Both the position numbers and the translations under genes were made by a program. 64,000 nucleotides of DNA, taken from assembly GCA_028293125.1 (NCBI GenBank), contig JAQGPJ010000034.1, positions 1 to 64,000 on the forward strand, given 5' to 3'. This DNA is from Verrucomicrobiales bacterium (GTDB lineage: Bacteria > Verrucomicrobiota > Verrucomicrobiia > Verrucomicrobiales > V1-33). Every line of letters begins with the position of its first letter. Positions within the stretch are counted from its first letter, which is position 1. Positions 18,725 through 26,816 of the stretch are shown piece after piece. Below the pieces are notes generated by a model. The model made no database searches, was not told the DNA's origin, and saw only the letters and a program-made list of their open reading frames with translations.

Positions 18725-19117
18725 ATGCCGCGCCGGGACATCCGGTCCGCTATGTTTCTCTCCTCCTTACGCTTTCGATGGCTGGTCCTGATCTGTCTGA
18801 CGGGGCTCACAGGCAACGCGCGGGCTATGGGGGACACCCCCGTCACCCGCTCCGCCGCCACGGCGGCGGCCCGGGACCGTGAGGACACACTGGCGTGGTC
18901 GCTGCTGGGCACGGTTTGCCTGACTTTTGGCATGGTGACGGTCTGCGGCTGGGGCATCCGGCGGCATCAGCGGCGGTTGAAGCCGGAGGCGGAGCTTCTG
19001 GACAGTCTACGCCGGATGGAAGGACAGAAGAGGCCGCCGCAGGCCGGGAAAGGACCGGCTCTTCAACCATGGGAAAAACCGGCGGACTGGTGGCGCGGGG
19101 ATTTTTCCGGCGACTGA
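18725..19117 (+). CDS. Small membrane protein, unknown
   Basis: A 130-residue protein without a family I recognise. A hydrophobic N-terminus (FRWLVLICLTGLTGNARAMG) looks like a cleavable signal. A second hydrophobic stretch at about residues 57-75 (WSLLGTVCLTFGMVTVCGWGI) is a transmembrane segment followed by a basic cytoplasmic stop-transfer region (RRHQRRLK). The tail is Pro/Lys/Trp-rich and probably disordered. Start uncertain: ATG 18725 is used, and ATG 18752 (MFLSSLR) is equally plausible. It lies between clpX and the alanine dehydrogenase gene on the same strand. Confidence 0.55.
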   Translation: MPRRDIRSAMFLSSLRFRWLVLICLTGLTGNARAMGDTPVTRSAATAAARDREDTLAWSLLGTVCLTFGMVTVCGWGIRRHQRRLKPEAELLDSLRRMEGQKRPPQAGKGPALQPWEKPADWWRGDFSGD

Positions 19118-19190
19118 TGGGCCGGGTTCCGGTTTGGCCGGAAAGATGCATGCCGCGCGTCCCCTTTTTCAAAATCCCAAACCCATCCTC

Positions 19191-20309
19191 ATGAAGCAAT
19201 CCATCATCGGCCTGCCCCGCGAAATCAAAGCCCAGGAAAACCGCGTCGCCCTGACCCCCTCCGCCACTTGGCAGCTCGTTAAAAATGGCCATCAGGTGAT
19301 GGTGGAGCGAGATGCCGGGGCCGGCTCCGGTTTTCTCACTGGGGAGTATGAGCGCGCCGGCTGCCGGATCGTGGACGGTCCGCGCGGAATTTTTGAGGAG
19401 GCGGACATCATTGTGAAGGTGAAGGAGCCGCAGCCGGCCGAGGTGGCCATGCTGCGCGGCGGCCAGACCCTTTTCACCTACCTGCACCTGGCGGCCAACA
19501 AGCAGCTTACGGAGTCCCTGATGGCCTCCAAATGCACGGCCATCGCCTATGAGACGGTGGAAGTGAACCGGCGGCTGCCGCTGCTGGAGCCCATGAGCGA
19601 GATCGCGGGCTCCATGTCCGTGGTCGTGGGCGGCTATCATCTCGCCCGCCACCAAGGCGGACGCGGCGTGCTGCTCGGCGGTGTGCCCGGCGTGCTGCCG
19701 GGTAAAGTGGTGGTGCTGGGCGGCGGCACCGCGGGTGTGAACGCGGCGCGCATGGCCACCGGGCTGGGGGCGGATGTGACCATTCTGGAGGTGGACATGG
19801 AGCGCATGAGGTTTCTGGACATCACCATGGCCACCGCCCATACCCTGTACTCCAGCGAGGCCAGCCTGACCACGCTGCTGCCGCAGGTGGATCTGATCAT
19901 CGGCGCAGTGCTGGTGCCAGGAGCCAAGGCTCCCAAGCTCATCACGCGGGAAATGCTGCGCCTGATGCCCGAAGGCAGCGTGCTGGTGGACATCGCCGTG
20001 GACCAAGGCGGCTGCGCGGAGACCACCCGTCCGACCACCCATAATAACCCGACCTACGTTGAGGAGGGCGTCATCCACTATTGTGTGGCCAACATGCCCG
20101 GAGCCTTCAGCCGCACCGCCACCCAGGCCCTCACCAATGTGACCCACCGCTACGTCCACTTTCTGGCCGAGCGCGGTCTGGCGGAGGCATGCCAGCTGCG
20201 CCCGGAGCTGATCGGCGGCATCAACTGCCTCGATGGCCACCTCACCTGCCGCCCCGTCGCGGAGGCCCACGGCCTGCCTTATACTCCGGCCACGGCATTG
20301 CTGGGCTAA
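19191..20309 (+). CDS. ald: Alanine dehydrogenase
   Basis: A 372-residue NAD-dependent enzyme that interconverts L-alanine with pyruvate and ammonia. It has the family start [19 protein letters not shown], the substrate-site KVKEPQ, and the Rossmann loop [16 protein letters not shown], with [19 protein letters not shown] near the active site. Length matches the family. ATG 19191 is chosen over an upstream start at 19134 because similarity begins at [10 protein letters not shown] hairpin at 20380-20415 closes the unit. Possible roles are nitrogen assimilation or supplying pyruvate/alanine for wall synthesis. Confidence 0.95.
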   Translation: MKQSIIGLPREIKAQENRVALTPSATWQLVKNGHQVMVERDAGAGSGFLTGEYERAGCRIVDGPRGIFEEADIIVKVKEPQPAEVAMLRGGQTLFTYLHLAANKQLTESLMASKCTAIAYETVEVNRRLPLLEPMSEIAGSMSVVVGGYHLARHQGGRGVLLGGVPGVLPGKVVVLGGGTAGVNAARMATGLGADVTILEVDMERMRFLDITMATAHTLYSSEASLTTLLPQVDLIIGAVLVPGAKAPKLITREMLRLMPEGSVLVDIAVDQGGCAETTRPTTHNNPTYVEEGVIHYCVANMPGAFSRTATQALTNVTHRYVHFLAERGLAEACQLRPELIGGINCLDGHLTCRPVAEAHGLPYTPATALLG

Positions 20310-20379
20310 CGGGTTTCCGGAAAGCGGGGGGCCGCAGAGAGAAATCACCGGGCCAGTGATGGACCGCTGAATCCACAAA

Positions 20380-20415
20380 GCCTTCCGGCAGGGAACAATA
20401 CCCCTGCCCGGAGGC
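20380..20415 (+). terminator. Terminator after ald
   Basis: GCCTTCCGGCAGGG (20380-20393) pairs with CCCTGCCCGGAGGC (20402-20415), with two mismatches, around an 8-nt loop and is followed by CTGTTT. It also lies downstream of the converging rhodanese gene. Confidence 0.55.
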
Positions 20416-20514
20416 CTGTTTCAAGAGATCAGAAAATAGCGCGCATTTCCGGAAACCACTGGCGCATGCCTTGCCGGACCGTGGATTTCCGCGCTGATTT
20501 TTCCATGGTGCCCT

Positions 20515-20907
20515 TCAGTAGCGGGGCACGGACGGATCGACCTCCGTGGACCAGCCTTCTATGCCGCGCGCCATGCTCCACGCCTGGCGGTAGCCTTTGG
20601 CACGCAGGAAGTGGGTGGCCTTGGCGCTTCTCATGCCGTGGTGGCACTGGATGACCAGCGGTTCATCCCGGTCCGTGAGGACGCCGGCGTAACGCTCCCC
20701 GAATTCGGACAGCGGCAGCAGTTCGGCACCTTCGATGCGTGTGAGCTCCCACTCATCCTCCTCCCGGCAGTCGATCAGCCGGAACGGAGCCTTCCTCTCC
20801 ATCAGGGCCGCGACCGCTTTGGGTTCAATCTCGATCTCCTCCGGCGAAGGCCATGAGACTGCGTCCGCTTTTCCGGGGGCGGAGCAGTTGGTGTCCGGAT
20901 CAGGCAC
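20515..20907 (-). CDS. Rhodanese-like domain protein
   Basis: A 130-residue single rhodanese domain. The active-site loop is QCHHGMRS with the catalytic Cys at about residue 87. LIDCREEDEWELTRIEGAELLPL is the typical N-terminal half (CH2A-like). Such proteins transfer sulfane sulfur or act as sulfur carriers; the substrate cannot be told from the sequence. No signal peptide. It lies 38 bp after the L,D-transpeptidase gene on the same strand and may be co-transcribed with it. Confidence 0.85.
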   Translation of the reverse strand: MPDPDTNCSAPGKADAVSWPSPEEIEIEPKAVAALMERKAPFRLIDCREEDEWELTRIEGAELLPLSEFGERYAGVLTDRDEPLVIQCHHGMRSAKATHFLRAKGYRQAWSMARGIEGWSTEVDPSVPRY

Positions 20908-20945
20908 GGCGGCGTGATAGAATGTGGTGTGGCGCTGACGGCTGA

Positions 20946-21602
20946 TTACTCGATCACCACCGGAGTGCCGAGTTCCACATTGTTGAAGAACAGCTCCGAC
21001 ATCTCCTCGGGCATGCGGATGCAGCCATGGCTGGCGGGATAGCCGGGGAGATACCCGGCGTGCATGCCGATGCCGTCATAGGTCAGACGCATGAAGTTGG
21101 TCATTTTGGCCCCCTCATACTTGGTGCCCGGCGGCAGCTTGTCCTTCTTGATGTCCACCTCCGCATCCACCACGTTGCCGGCGGCATCAACGGCGGCTCC
21201 GTAGCGGCTGCTTTTGTGCCACTTGTTTTTTTGCAGGATTTTAAAGCTGCCGGCGGGGGTGGCATGCTTCTCATCGCCGGTGGAGAGCCAGGATTTGCCG
21301 ATCAGCTGGTCGCCCCTGTAGAAATAAGCGGTCTGCTCCGCCCGGTCGATACGGATGCGGGCCGGTCCATTGCCCGGACCGCCGTCCCAGTGGCTGATGA
21401 CATCAGGAGGAGGCCCCATGTGGGTGCCGCCGAAAACACCGCCCTGCGTTCCCTGGGCATTGGGATCATAGTAGAGGGTGCCGTCCGCGCCGCGCAGGAT
21501 TCCGGGAGGCATCATGCCTTGGATGGGGGCCATGGTCTGGCAACTGCTCAGACCTAAAGCGAGGACGGCGGGAACGCAGAGGGAGAGTAAACGGGCAATC
21601 AT
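20946..21602 (-). CDS. L,D-transpeptidase (YkuD) lipoprotein
   Basis: A 218-residue YkuD-domain protein that makes 3-3 peptidoglycan cross-links or attaches proteins to the wall. The catalytic motif is complete: GIGMHAGYLPGYPASHGCIRMP, shown here in two parts as HAGYLPGYPASHG then CIRMP, with Cys as nucleophile. Residues 1-20 from ATG 21602 form a lipoprotein signal ending in ALGLSSC, which is why I prefer this start to ATG 21632. A Pro/Gly-rich linker precedes the catalytic domain. It fits an envelope role, near ald and dapL only by location. Confidence 0.88.
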   Translation of the reverse strand: MIARLLSLCVPAVLALGLSSCQTMAPIQGMMPPGILRGADGTLYYDPNAQGTQGGVFGGTHMGPPPDVISHWDGGPGNGPARIRIDRAEQTAYFYRGDQLIGKSWLSTGDEKHATPAGSFKILQKNKWHKSSRYGAAVDAAGNVVDAEVDIKKDKLPPGTKYEGAKMTNFMRLTYDGIGMHAGYLPGYPASHGCIRMPEEMSELFFNNVELGTPVVIE

Positions 21603-21702
21603 GGGCGGGACAAAGGGGACGGTGGAGGACAAACGGTCAACCTAATGCCGAAGCGTTTTCCGTCCATTGAAATTCTCGGCCAATGGAACGACGGAAACCC
21701 GG

Positions 21703-23850
21703 ATGGAGATCCGGGAATTCGCGCAGCGCATCCTTTTTGCCGGCACACTGGAGGAAAAGTTGATTCCGCCACCCGGCGGGGGACTTGTGGACACGGATCC
21801 CGGACTCGCGCTGGTCACTCCGGACGCTCCGGGAAGGCCTTCGGGACTGATCTTCTCCGCACGCGGCCAGCGGGCCCGCCTGCCCCGGGCGGATGAACTG
21901 CATGAGACGGAGGCGCGGGCAGTGCTGCTTCATGCCTTCGCCAATCATGAGCTGCTGGCCGTGGAGCTGATGGCGCTGGCGCTGCTGAAGTTCCCCGATG
22001 CCCCGCCGGAGTTCCGTCGGGGGCTGCTGCGGACCCTGCGTGAGGAGCAGGATCACACGCGGATGTACATTGAGCGTATGGCCGCGGGCGGCCTGACTTT
22101 CGGCGACCTGCCGGTCAACGGGTTTTTCTGGCGGAACATCGCGGGCATGCCCACGCCGCTCGATTACGTCAGCCGGCTCAGCCTCACCTTTGAGCAGGCC
22201 AATCTGGATTACTCGCGATACTACAGCCAAGTCTTCCAGCAGATGGGGGACACGGAAACCGGTGTCCTACTGGAGCGCATTTACCGGGATGAAATCGCCC
22301 ATGTGGGCTACGGCCTGAAGTGGTTCCGCCGCTGGAAGCGGGAGGAGCACAGCGACTGGGACGCGTGGGAGAAATCCCTTCCCTTCCCGCTTTCCCCCGC
22401 GCGGGGCAAAGGGAACGCGCCTTTCAACCCCGAGGGACGGAAGCGTGCCGGACTGGATGCGGATTTTATTTCCCGCATGGAACTGTTCTCCCACTCCAAA
22501 GGGCGCACCCCATGGGTGGGCTGGTTCAATCCCGCGGCGGAGGCCTGCGCCCTGGCCGGTGCCGGTTCCCATCCGTCCCCCCCGGATGAACCTGATGCCA
22601 CGACGGCGGCGCTGGCGCGGGATTTGGATATTATTCCGGCCTTCAGCCTGCATTCGGAAGACGTGGTGCTGGTCCACCGGAAGCCGGACGAAAGCCACCT
22701 GCGCCGGCTGCGGGAAGCCGGTTTTCCATTGCCTCAATGGGAGGTGCTGGACACCAGAGGACGGATTGCCGCGAGTTCCCCGCTGCGCACCCGCCGGCTC
22801 GGCCGTCTGAGGCCGTGGGGGTGGTCTGCGGACTCCGCCGCTCTGCTGGCGGATCTGCTGCCGAACGCGGGGGAGACGGCTTTTGCCAGTATTCCATGGG
22901 ATGGGGAAATCCGGGCCCTGTATGCCAAAACCACCGCTGTCCAAGCCGCCACGGAACTGGCGGAGGCCCACGGCTTCCCTGCGGAAACTTTTGGAGTGTG
23001 CGCGTCCTCCGTGGAGGAAACCGCAGCCGCGCTGGAGAAACTGGCCGCCGCCGGTTATGCCCGCGCCTGTCTGAAGGCTCCTTTCGGCATCGCCGGACGC
23101 GGCGTGGTGCAGGTTGCCGCCTCCGGTCTGACGGAGCGCGGTCTGACATGGCTGCGTCCGGTGCTGGCCACCCAGCAGGCGGTGGTGGTGGAACCGTGGC
23201 TGGACCGGGTGGCGGATTTCTCCAGCCAGTATGAGCTGACCCCCGGTGAACCGCCCCGCCTGAAAGGCCAGGTGCGGCTGCTCAATGACGCGGGAGGCCG
23301 CTTTCTGGGCTGCCGGGCCGGGGCCTCGTTCGGACGGCTGATGCCGGGGGAAACCGTGCGCGAAATGCAGAGACTGGACATGGAGACACTTTATCGGGAT
23401 CACCTTCCGGCCCTGCTTCTCAGGCTGCCTGGCTTTCCGCGGCTTTATGGTTCCCTGGGGATCGATGCTTTTTTTTACCGGCATCCTCTGGATGGCGGAA
23501 TCAGACTGCGGCCCCTTGTGGAGATCAATCCCCGCACCACCATGGGGCGGGTGACCCTGGACCTCAGACGTTTTGCCGCTCCGTCGAAAGTGGTCAGTCT
23601 CCGCATTCTCCACCGCCGCGCCTTGAAGGGGGCGGGCTTTTCCTCCCTGGCGGAACAGGCGGAGGCGCTCACCGCCGCCGATCCGCCGGTCCTGACCGGC
23701 ACCTCCTCCGGTCCGCGTCTGACCAGCGGCACCCTGCCGCTGAACGATCCGCGGCGCGCGGAGTCCTTTCTGGCCCTGCTGACTGTTCACGGCACGCCGC
23801 CACCGGTGACGGAGGGCGCATGGCGCGCGACGCCGAAGGATCGGGAATAA
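21703..23850 (+). CDS. Fusion of DUF455 ferritin-like domain and ATP-grasp-like domain
   Basis: A 715-residue two-domain protein. Residues 1-240 match the DUF455 ferritin-like family: the four-helix diiron ligands are suggested by LHETEARAVLLHAFANHE, LREEQDHTRMYIE and YRDEIAHVGYGLKWF. The C-terminal half (about 400-650) looks like an ATP-grasp ligase: CLKAPFGIAGRGVVQV near residue 457 as the phosphate-binding region, VVVEPWL, and the metal-binding EINPRTTMGR near residue 607. I know of no defined pathway for this combination; an oxidase/hydroxylase joined to a carboxylate-amine ligase would fit a small natural product or RNA/peptide modification. The start at ATG 21703 is chosen over a TTG at 21667. 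The neighbouring genes give no metabolic clue. Confidence 0.7.
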   Translation: MEIREFAQRILFAGTLEEKLIPPPGGGLVDTDPGLALVTPDAPGRPSGLIFSARGQRARLPRADELHETEARAVLLHAFANHELLAVELMALALLKFPDAPPEFRRGLLRTLREEQDHTRMYIERMAAGGLTFGDLPVNGFFWRNIAGMPTPLDYVSRLSLTFEQANLDYSRYYSQVFQQMGDTETGVLLERIYRDEIAHVGYGLKWFRRWKREEHSDWDAWEKSLPFPLSPARGKGNAPFNPEGRKRAGLDADFISRMELFSHSKGRTPWVGWFNPAAEACALAGAGSHPSPPDEPDATTAALARDLDIIPAFSLHSEDVVLVHRKPDESHLRRLREAGFPLPQWEVLDTRGRIAASSPLRTRRLGRLRPWGWSADSAALLADLLPNAGETAFASIPWDGEIRALYAKTTAVQAATELAEAHGFPAETFGVCASSVEETAAALEKLAAAGYARACLKAPFGIAGRGVVQVAASGLTERGLTWLRPVLATQQAVVVEPWLDRVADFSSQYELTPGEPPRLKGQVRLLNDAGGRFLGCRAGASFGRLMPGETVREMQRLDMETLYRDHLPALLLRLPGFPRLYGSLGIDAFFYRHPLDGGIRLRPLVEINPRTTMGRVTLDLRRFAAPSKVVSLRILHRRALKGAGFSSLAEQAEALTAADPPVLTGTSSGPRLTSGTLPLNDPRRAESFLALLTVHGTPPPVTEGAWRATPKDRE

Positions 23851-23924
23851 ATCATTGCGCCGCGCCTTGGCGACCCCACAGTGAAAGGGAACCGCACTGT
23901 TTCCCCTCCGTCCACCACCGCATC

Positions 23925-24662
23925 ATGCAGGACAAAAGCACCCGATTCACCTTGGCAGCCACCGGCATCCTGCTGGCGGCCCTGATGATCCTTGGCTGGG
24001 CACTCAGCCGCTCCGCCGCCGCCAAACGCGGAAACTCCGCCTCCCAGGCTCCCGCCTCCCAGACCGCAGTGCCGGCTGAGCCTCTGCCGCCCCCTGCGGT
24101 TTCCCTCAAGGAGCAGGCCCCCTCCATCCCGCTGGATGCCAGAGGCAAACCCATTGCCCAGTACCAGGTGATCACCAGCACCGGACTGGTGGAGGACTCC
24201 GCCAATGACGGCGACACGTTTCTCATCAGAACTCCGGATGGTCCCAAACGCTTCTCGCTTTATTACGCCGATGCGGTCGAGCCCGACGGCGGCCAGCCGG
24301 AAAGCGCCCGCGAAATAGCGGAGAACTTTGGATTCGAGAGCGAGGAGCCGCTGCGCACCCTGGGTGTGGAGGCGCGGGATTTCAGCCTGCGCCTGCTGAG
24401 AAGCACGCCCTTCCGTGTGGTGACCCGCTGGGAGGAAGCTCCCGAGCCCAATTCCTTTTACGCCTTCATCTTTCTCAAGGATCCTGATCAGGGGCTTATC
24501 GATCTCTCCCAATGGCTGGTGCGCTATGGCCTGGGCATGATCCGCCCCTGCGGCCGGGACTGCCCGGACGGCACCTCCGCGGCTGACTATCTGGAGCGCC
24601 TCCGCGCGGAGGAGGCCCGGAGCCAGCAGGAGTCCCACGGCGCATGGAGCCGTAAACCCTGA
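23925..24662 (+). CDS. Membrane-anchored SNase-like (thermonuclease-fold) protein
   Basis: A 245-residue protein with an N-terminal transmembrane anchor (TLAATGILLAALMILGWAL), a Pro/Ala-rich linker, and a C-terminal staphylococcal-nuclease-like OB fold. NDGDTFLIRTPDGPKRFSLYYADAVEPD matches the family DGDT...RL..IDAPE region. The canonical catalytic Arg/Glu set is not clearly preserved, since VEPD replaces APE and the later basic residues are displaced. Activity is therefore uncertain. ATG 23925 is chosen because the frame upstream to 23820 overlaps the previous gene. A second small membrane protein gene follows. Confidence 0.65.
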   Translation: MQDKSTRFTLAATGILLAALMILGWALSRSAAAKRGNSASQAPASQTAVPAEPLPPPAVSLKEQAPSIPLDARGKPIAQYQVITSTGLVEDSANDGDTFLIRTPDGPKRFSLYYADAVEPDGGQPESAREIAENFGFESEEPLRTLGVEARDFSLRLLRSTPFRVVTRWEEAPEPNSFYAFIFLKDPDQGLIDLSQWLVRYGLGMIRPCGRDCPDGTSAADYLERLRAEEARSQQESHGAWSRKP

Positions 24663-24756
24663 TGGGGGACCGGTGGCCGCCACCTTCGACCCGTGACGTT
24701 GTCCAGTTGCCCGATGGCGGCTTTGAGCTAAAATTTACAAACCCAGATTTTCCGCC

Positions 24757-25152
24757 ATGAACGCCGTAACCACCGGGAGCAAGATTCAAACCGTCATTAT
24801 TATTGTCCTTTCCTGCTGTTTGGCGCTCACTCTGCTGATCAAACAGAAAAACAAACGGGAGCCTCTGCCTCCGGAGCCCGCAGTGACAACCGAACAGAAA
24901 CCCAACGCCGGCAAAGAGAGACTTCCCAAAATGGTCACTTCGGATTTTTCCGGCACGGGACTGTCCGACGATGCCTGGAAGCTGGACAGCAGCAGCCATC
25001 AGGCCGCGCCTGCGGCATCATCCAGTGACAGTCCGGTGAGTCTGGAAATGCCCGCCACCCTGCCTGCTCTGGATGCTCCTCCGGAAACCAGCTCCAAACC
25101 CGGCTCCGGCGCTTCCCCCCGCTACCAGTCGCTCCTGACCAATCCCGAATAA
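24757..25152 (+). CDS. Small single-pass membrane protein, unknown
   Basis: A 131-residue protein with one hydrophobic segment (IQTVIIIVLSCCLALTLLI, residues 10-28), followed by basic residues KQKNKRE and a long Pro/Ser/Ala-rich, probably disordered domain. No family recognised. It follows the nuclease-like gene after 94 bp on the same strand. The ATG at 24757 gives the membrane segment at the expected place. Confidence 0.55.
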   Translation: MNAVTTGSKIQTVIIIVLSCCLALTLLIKQKNKREPLPPEPAVTTEQKPNAGKERLPKMVTSDFSGTGLSDDAWKLDSSSHQAAPAASSSDSPVSLEMPATLPALDAPPETSSKPGSGASPRYQSLLTNPE

Positions 25153-25232
25153 AGACACCGGGTCCGGCGCCCCCGTCCGCCCGCTCCGCGGCTTCGTGAT
25201 TTTTTCAAATCCGATGCGGGAAACCGCCCTCC

Positions 25233-26720
25233 TCACGCCAGACCGCGTGACGGATGCTCCATAATGTCCATGATGGGATGGCCGTGGACATCGGTCAGGC
25301 GGCGCTCGACGCCATTGTGATAAAAGCTGAGGCGCTCGTGGTCCAGACCGAGAAGGTGCAGGACGGTGGCGTGGAAATCGTAAACCGTGACCGGATTCAC
25401 CTCCGCCTTGTAGCCGAACTCATCGGTGGCCCCGTAGCTGTATCCGGCTTTGACGCCGGCTCCGGCCATCCAGGCGGTGAAGCCTTCGGGATTGTGGTCG
25501 CGGCCGCTGGCCCCTTTCTGGAAGGTGGGCATGCGGCCGAACTCGGTGCACCAGATCACGAGAGTGTCCTCCAGCAATCCGCGCTGTTTGAGGTCCGCCA
25601 GCAGGGCGGCGGTCGGCTGGTCCATCACCTCGCCGTGTTTGGCGTACTGCTCGGCCAGGACCTTGTGCCCGTCCCAGTTGCTGACGCCCTCCCCGCCGGT
25701 CTGATAGGCCCCGTTGAACAGCTGCACGAAGCGCACGCCCTTCTCCACCAGCCGGCGCGCGAGAATGCAGTTGCGCGCATAGGCCGCCTTGAGGTCCTTG
25801 ACCGGATTGCCCCCTTGGTCGGCCCCGTACATTTTGAGGATGTGGGCGGGCTCGTTGGTGAGGTCGGACACCTCCGGCACGGAAAGCTGCATGCGGGCGG
25901 CCAGCTCATAGCTGGAGATACGGGCGGCCAGTTCGCTGTCACCCGGGAAGCGCTCCAGATGATGGCGGTTGAGGGAGGACAGAAATCGGCGTGTGGCTTT
26001 GTCCGAGTCCGGCGTGATACCCGCCGGCCGCGCCAGGTTGCGCACCGGCTGGGAGGCATTGAAATCCGTGCCTTGGAACGAGGCCGGCAGGAAACCGGAG
26101 CCCCAGAAATTCCCGGCGGACTGCGGGGCTCCGCGGGGGTCGGGAATGGCCACATAGGCGGGCAGGGTTTCGTTCTCGGTGCCGAGGGCGTAGGTGGTCC
26201 ACGCTCCCATGCTGGGGAATCCATCCAGCGTGAAGCCGGTGCCCATGAAGTTCTCGCCGGGGCCATGGGTATTGGTTTTTCCAGTGAGCGAGTGGATGAA
26301 GCACATCTCGTCCGCCAGCGCGCCCAGATGCGGCACCAGATCGGACACCATCTTGCCCGACTGCCCCCGGGGGTGGAAGGCCCATGGGCTCTGATTCAAA
26401 TTGCCCTGCTCGCCTTGGAAAGTGACCAGATTCGCCCCGCCCGGCATGGGCTGGCCGTGGCGGCGGATGAGCTCGGGCTTGTACTCGAACGTGTCCACCT
26501 GGCTGACCGCGCCGGAGCAGAAGATCATCAGCACCTTTTTGGCTTTGGGCGTGAAGTGGGAACGCCGCGTGCCGTTGGGATCGGCGGGATTGATCACCGG
26601 ACGGATGGGAACGCCGTTGGCCAGCAGGTTCCCCCGGCTCAGGAGGTGGGTGAGGGCAATGCCGCCCAGACCGGTGGCGGTGTCACGGAGAAAATGGCGT
26701 CGGCTGAGCAGCGGATGCAT
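25233..26720 (-). CDS. DUF1501 (sulfatase-like fold) Tat-exported protein
   Basis: A 495-residue secreted protein of the DUF1501 family, which has an alkaline-phosphatase/sulfatase-like fold and unknown substrate. A Tat signal is visible at residues 6-30 ([22 protein letters not shown]). Family motifs include [21 protein letters not shown] near the N-terminus, [11 protein letters not shown], and [18 protein letters not shown]. It follows the DUF1549/DUF1553 gene on the same strand by 96 bp. This pair occurs together very widely in Planctomycetes and Verrucomicrobia, where it is often linked to polysaccharide breakdown. Confidence 0.9.
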   Translation of the reverse strand: MHPLLSRRHFLRDTATGLGGIALTHLLSRGNLLANGVPIRPVINPADPNGTRRSHFTPKAKKVLMIFCSGAVSQVDTFEYKPELIRRHGQPMPGGANLVTFQGEQGNLNQSPWAFHPRGQSGKMVSDLVPHLGALADEMCFIHSLTGKTNTHGPGENFMGTGFTLDGFPSMGAWTTYALGTENETLPAYVAIPDPRGAPQSAGNFWGSGFLPASFQGTDFNASQPVRNLARPAGITPDSDKATRRFLSSLNRHHLERFPGDSELAARISSYELAARMQLSVPEVSDLTNEPAHILKMYGADQGGNPVKDLKAAYARNCILARRLVEKGVRFVQLFNGAYQTGGEGVSNWDGHKVLAEQYAKHGEVMDQPTAALLADLKQRGLLEDTLVIWCTEFGRMPTFQKGASGRDHNPEGFTAWMAGAGVKAGYSYGATDEFGYKAEVNPVTVYDFHATVLHLLGLDHERLSFYHNGVERRLTDVHGHPIMDIMEHPSRGLA

Positions 26721-26816
26721 GGGGGAAAAGTCCGGAAAATGGGGTGGAAAAATGGGGTGCCGGCCGTCGCATGCGCTGCGGAGCGGATGGCGGCGGGCAT
26801 GAAAGGGAAAAACCAG

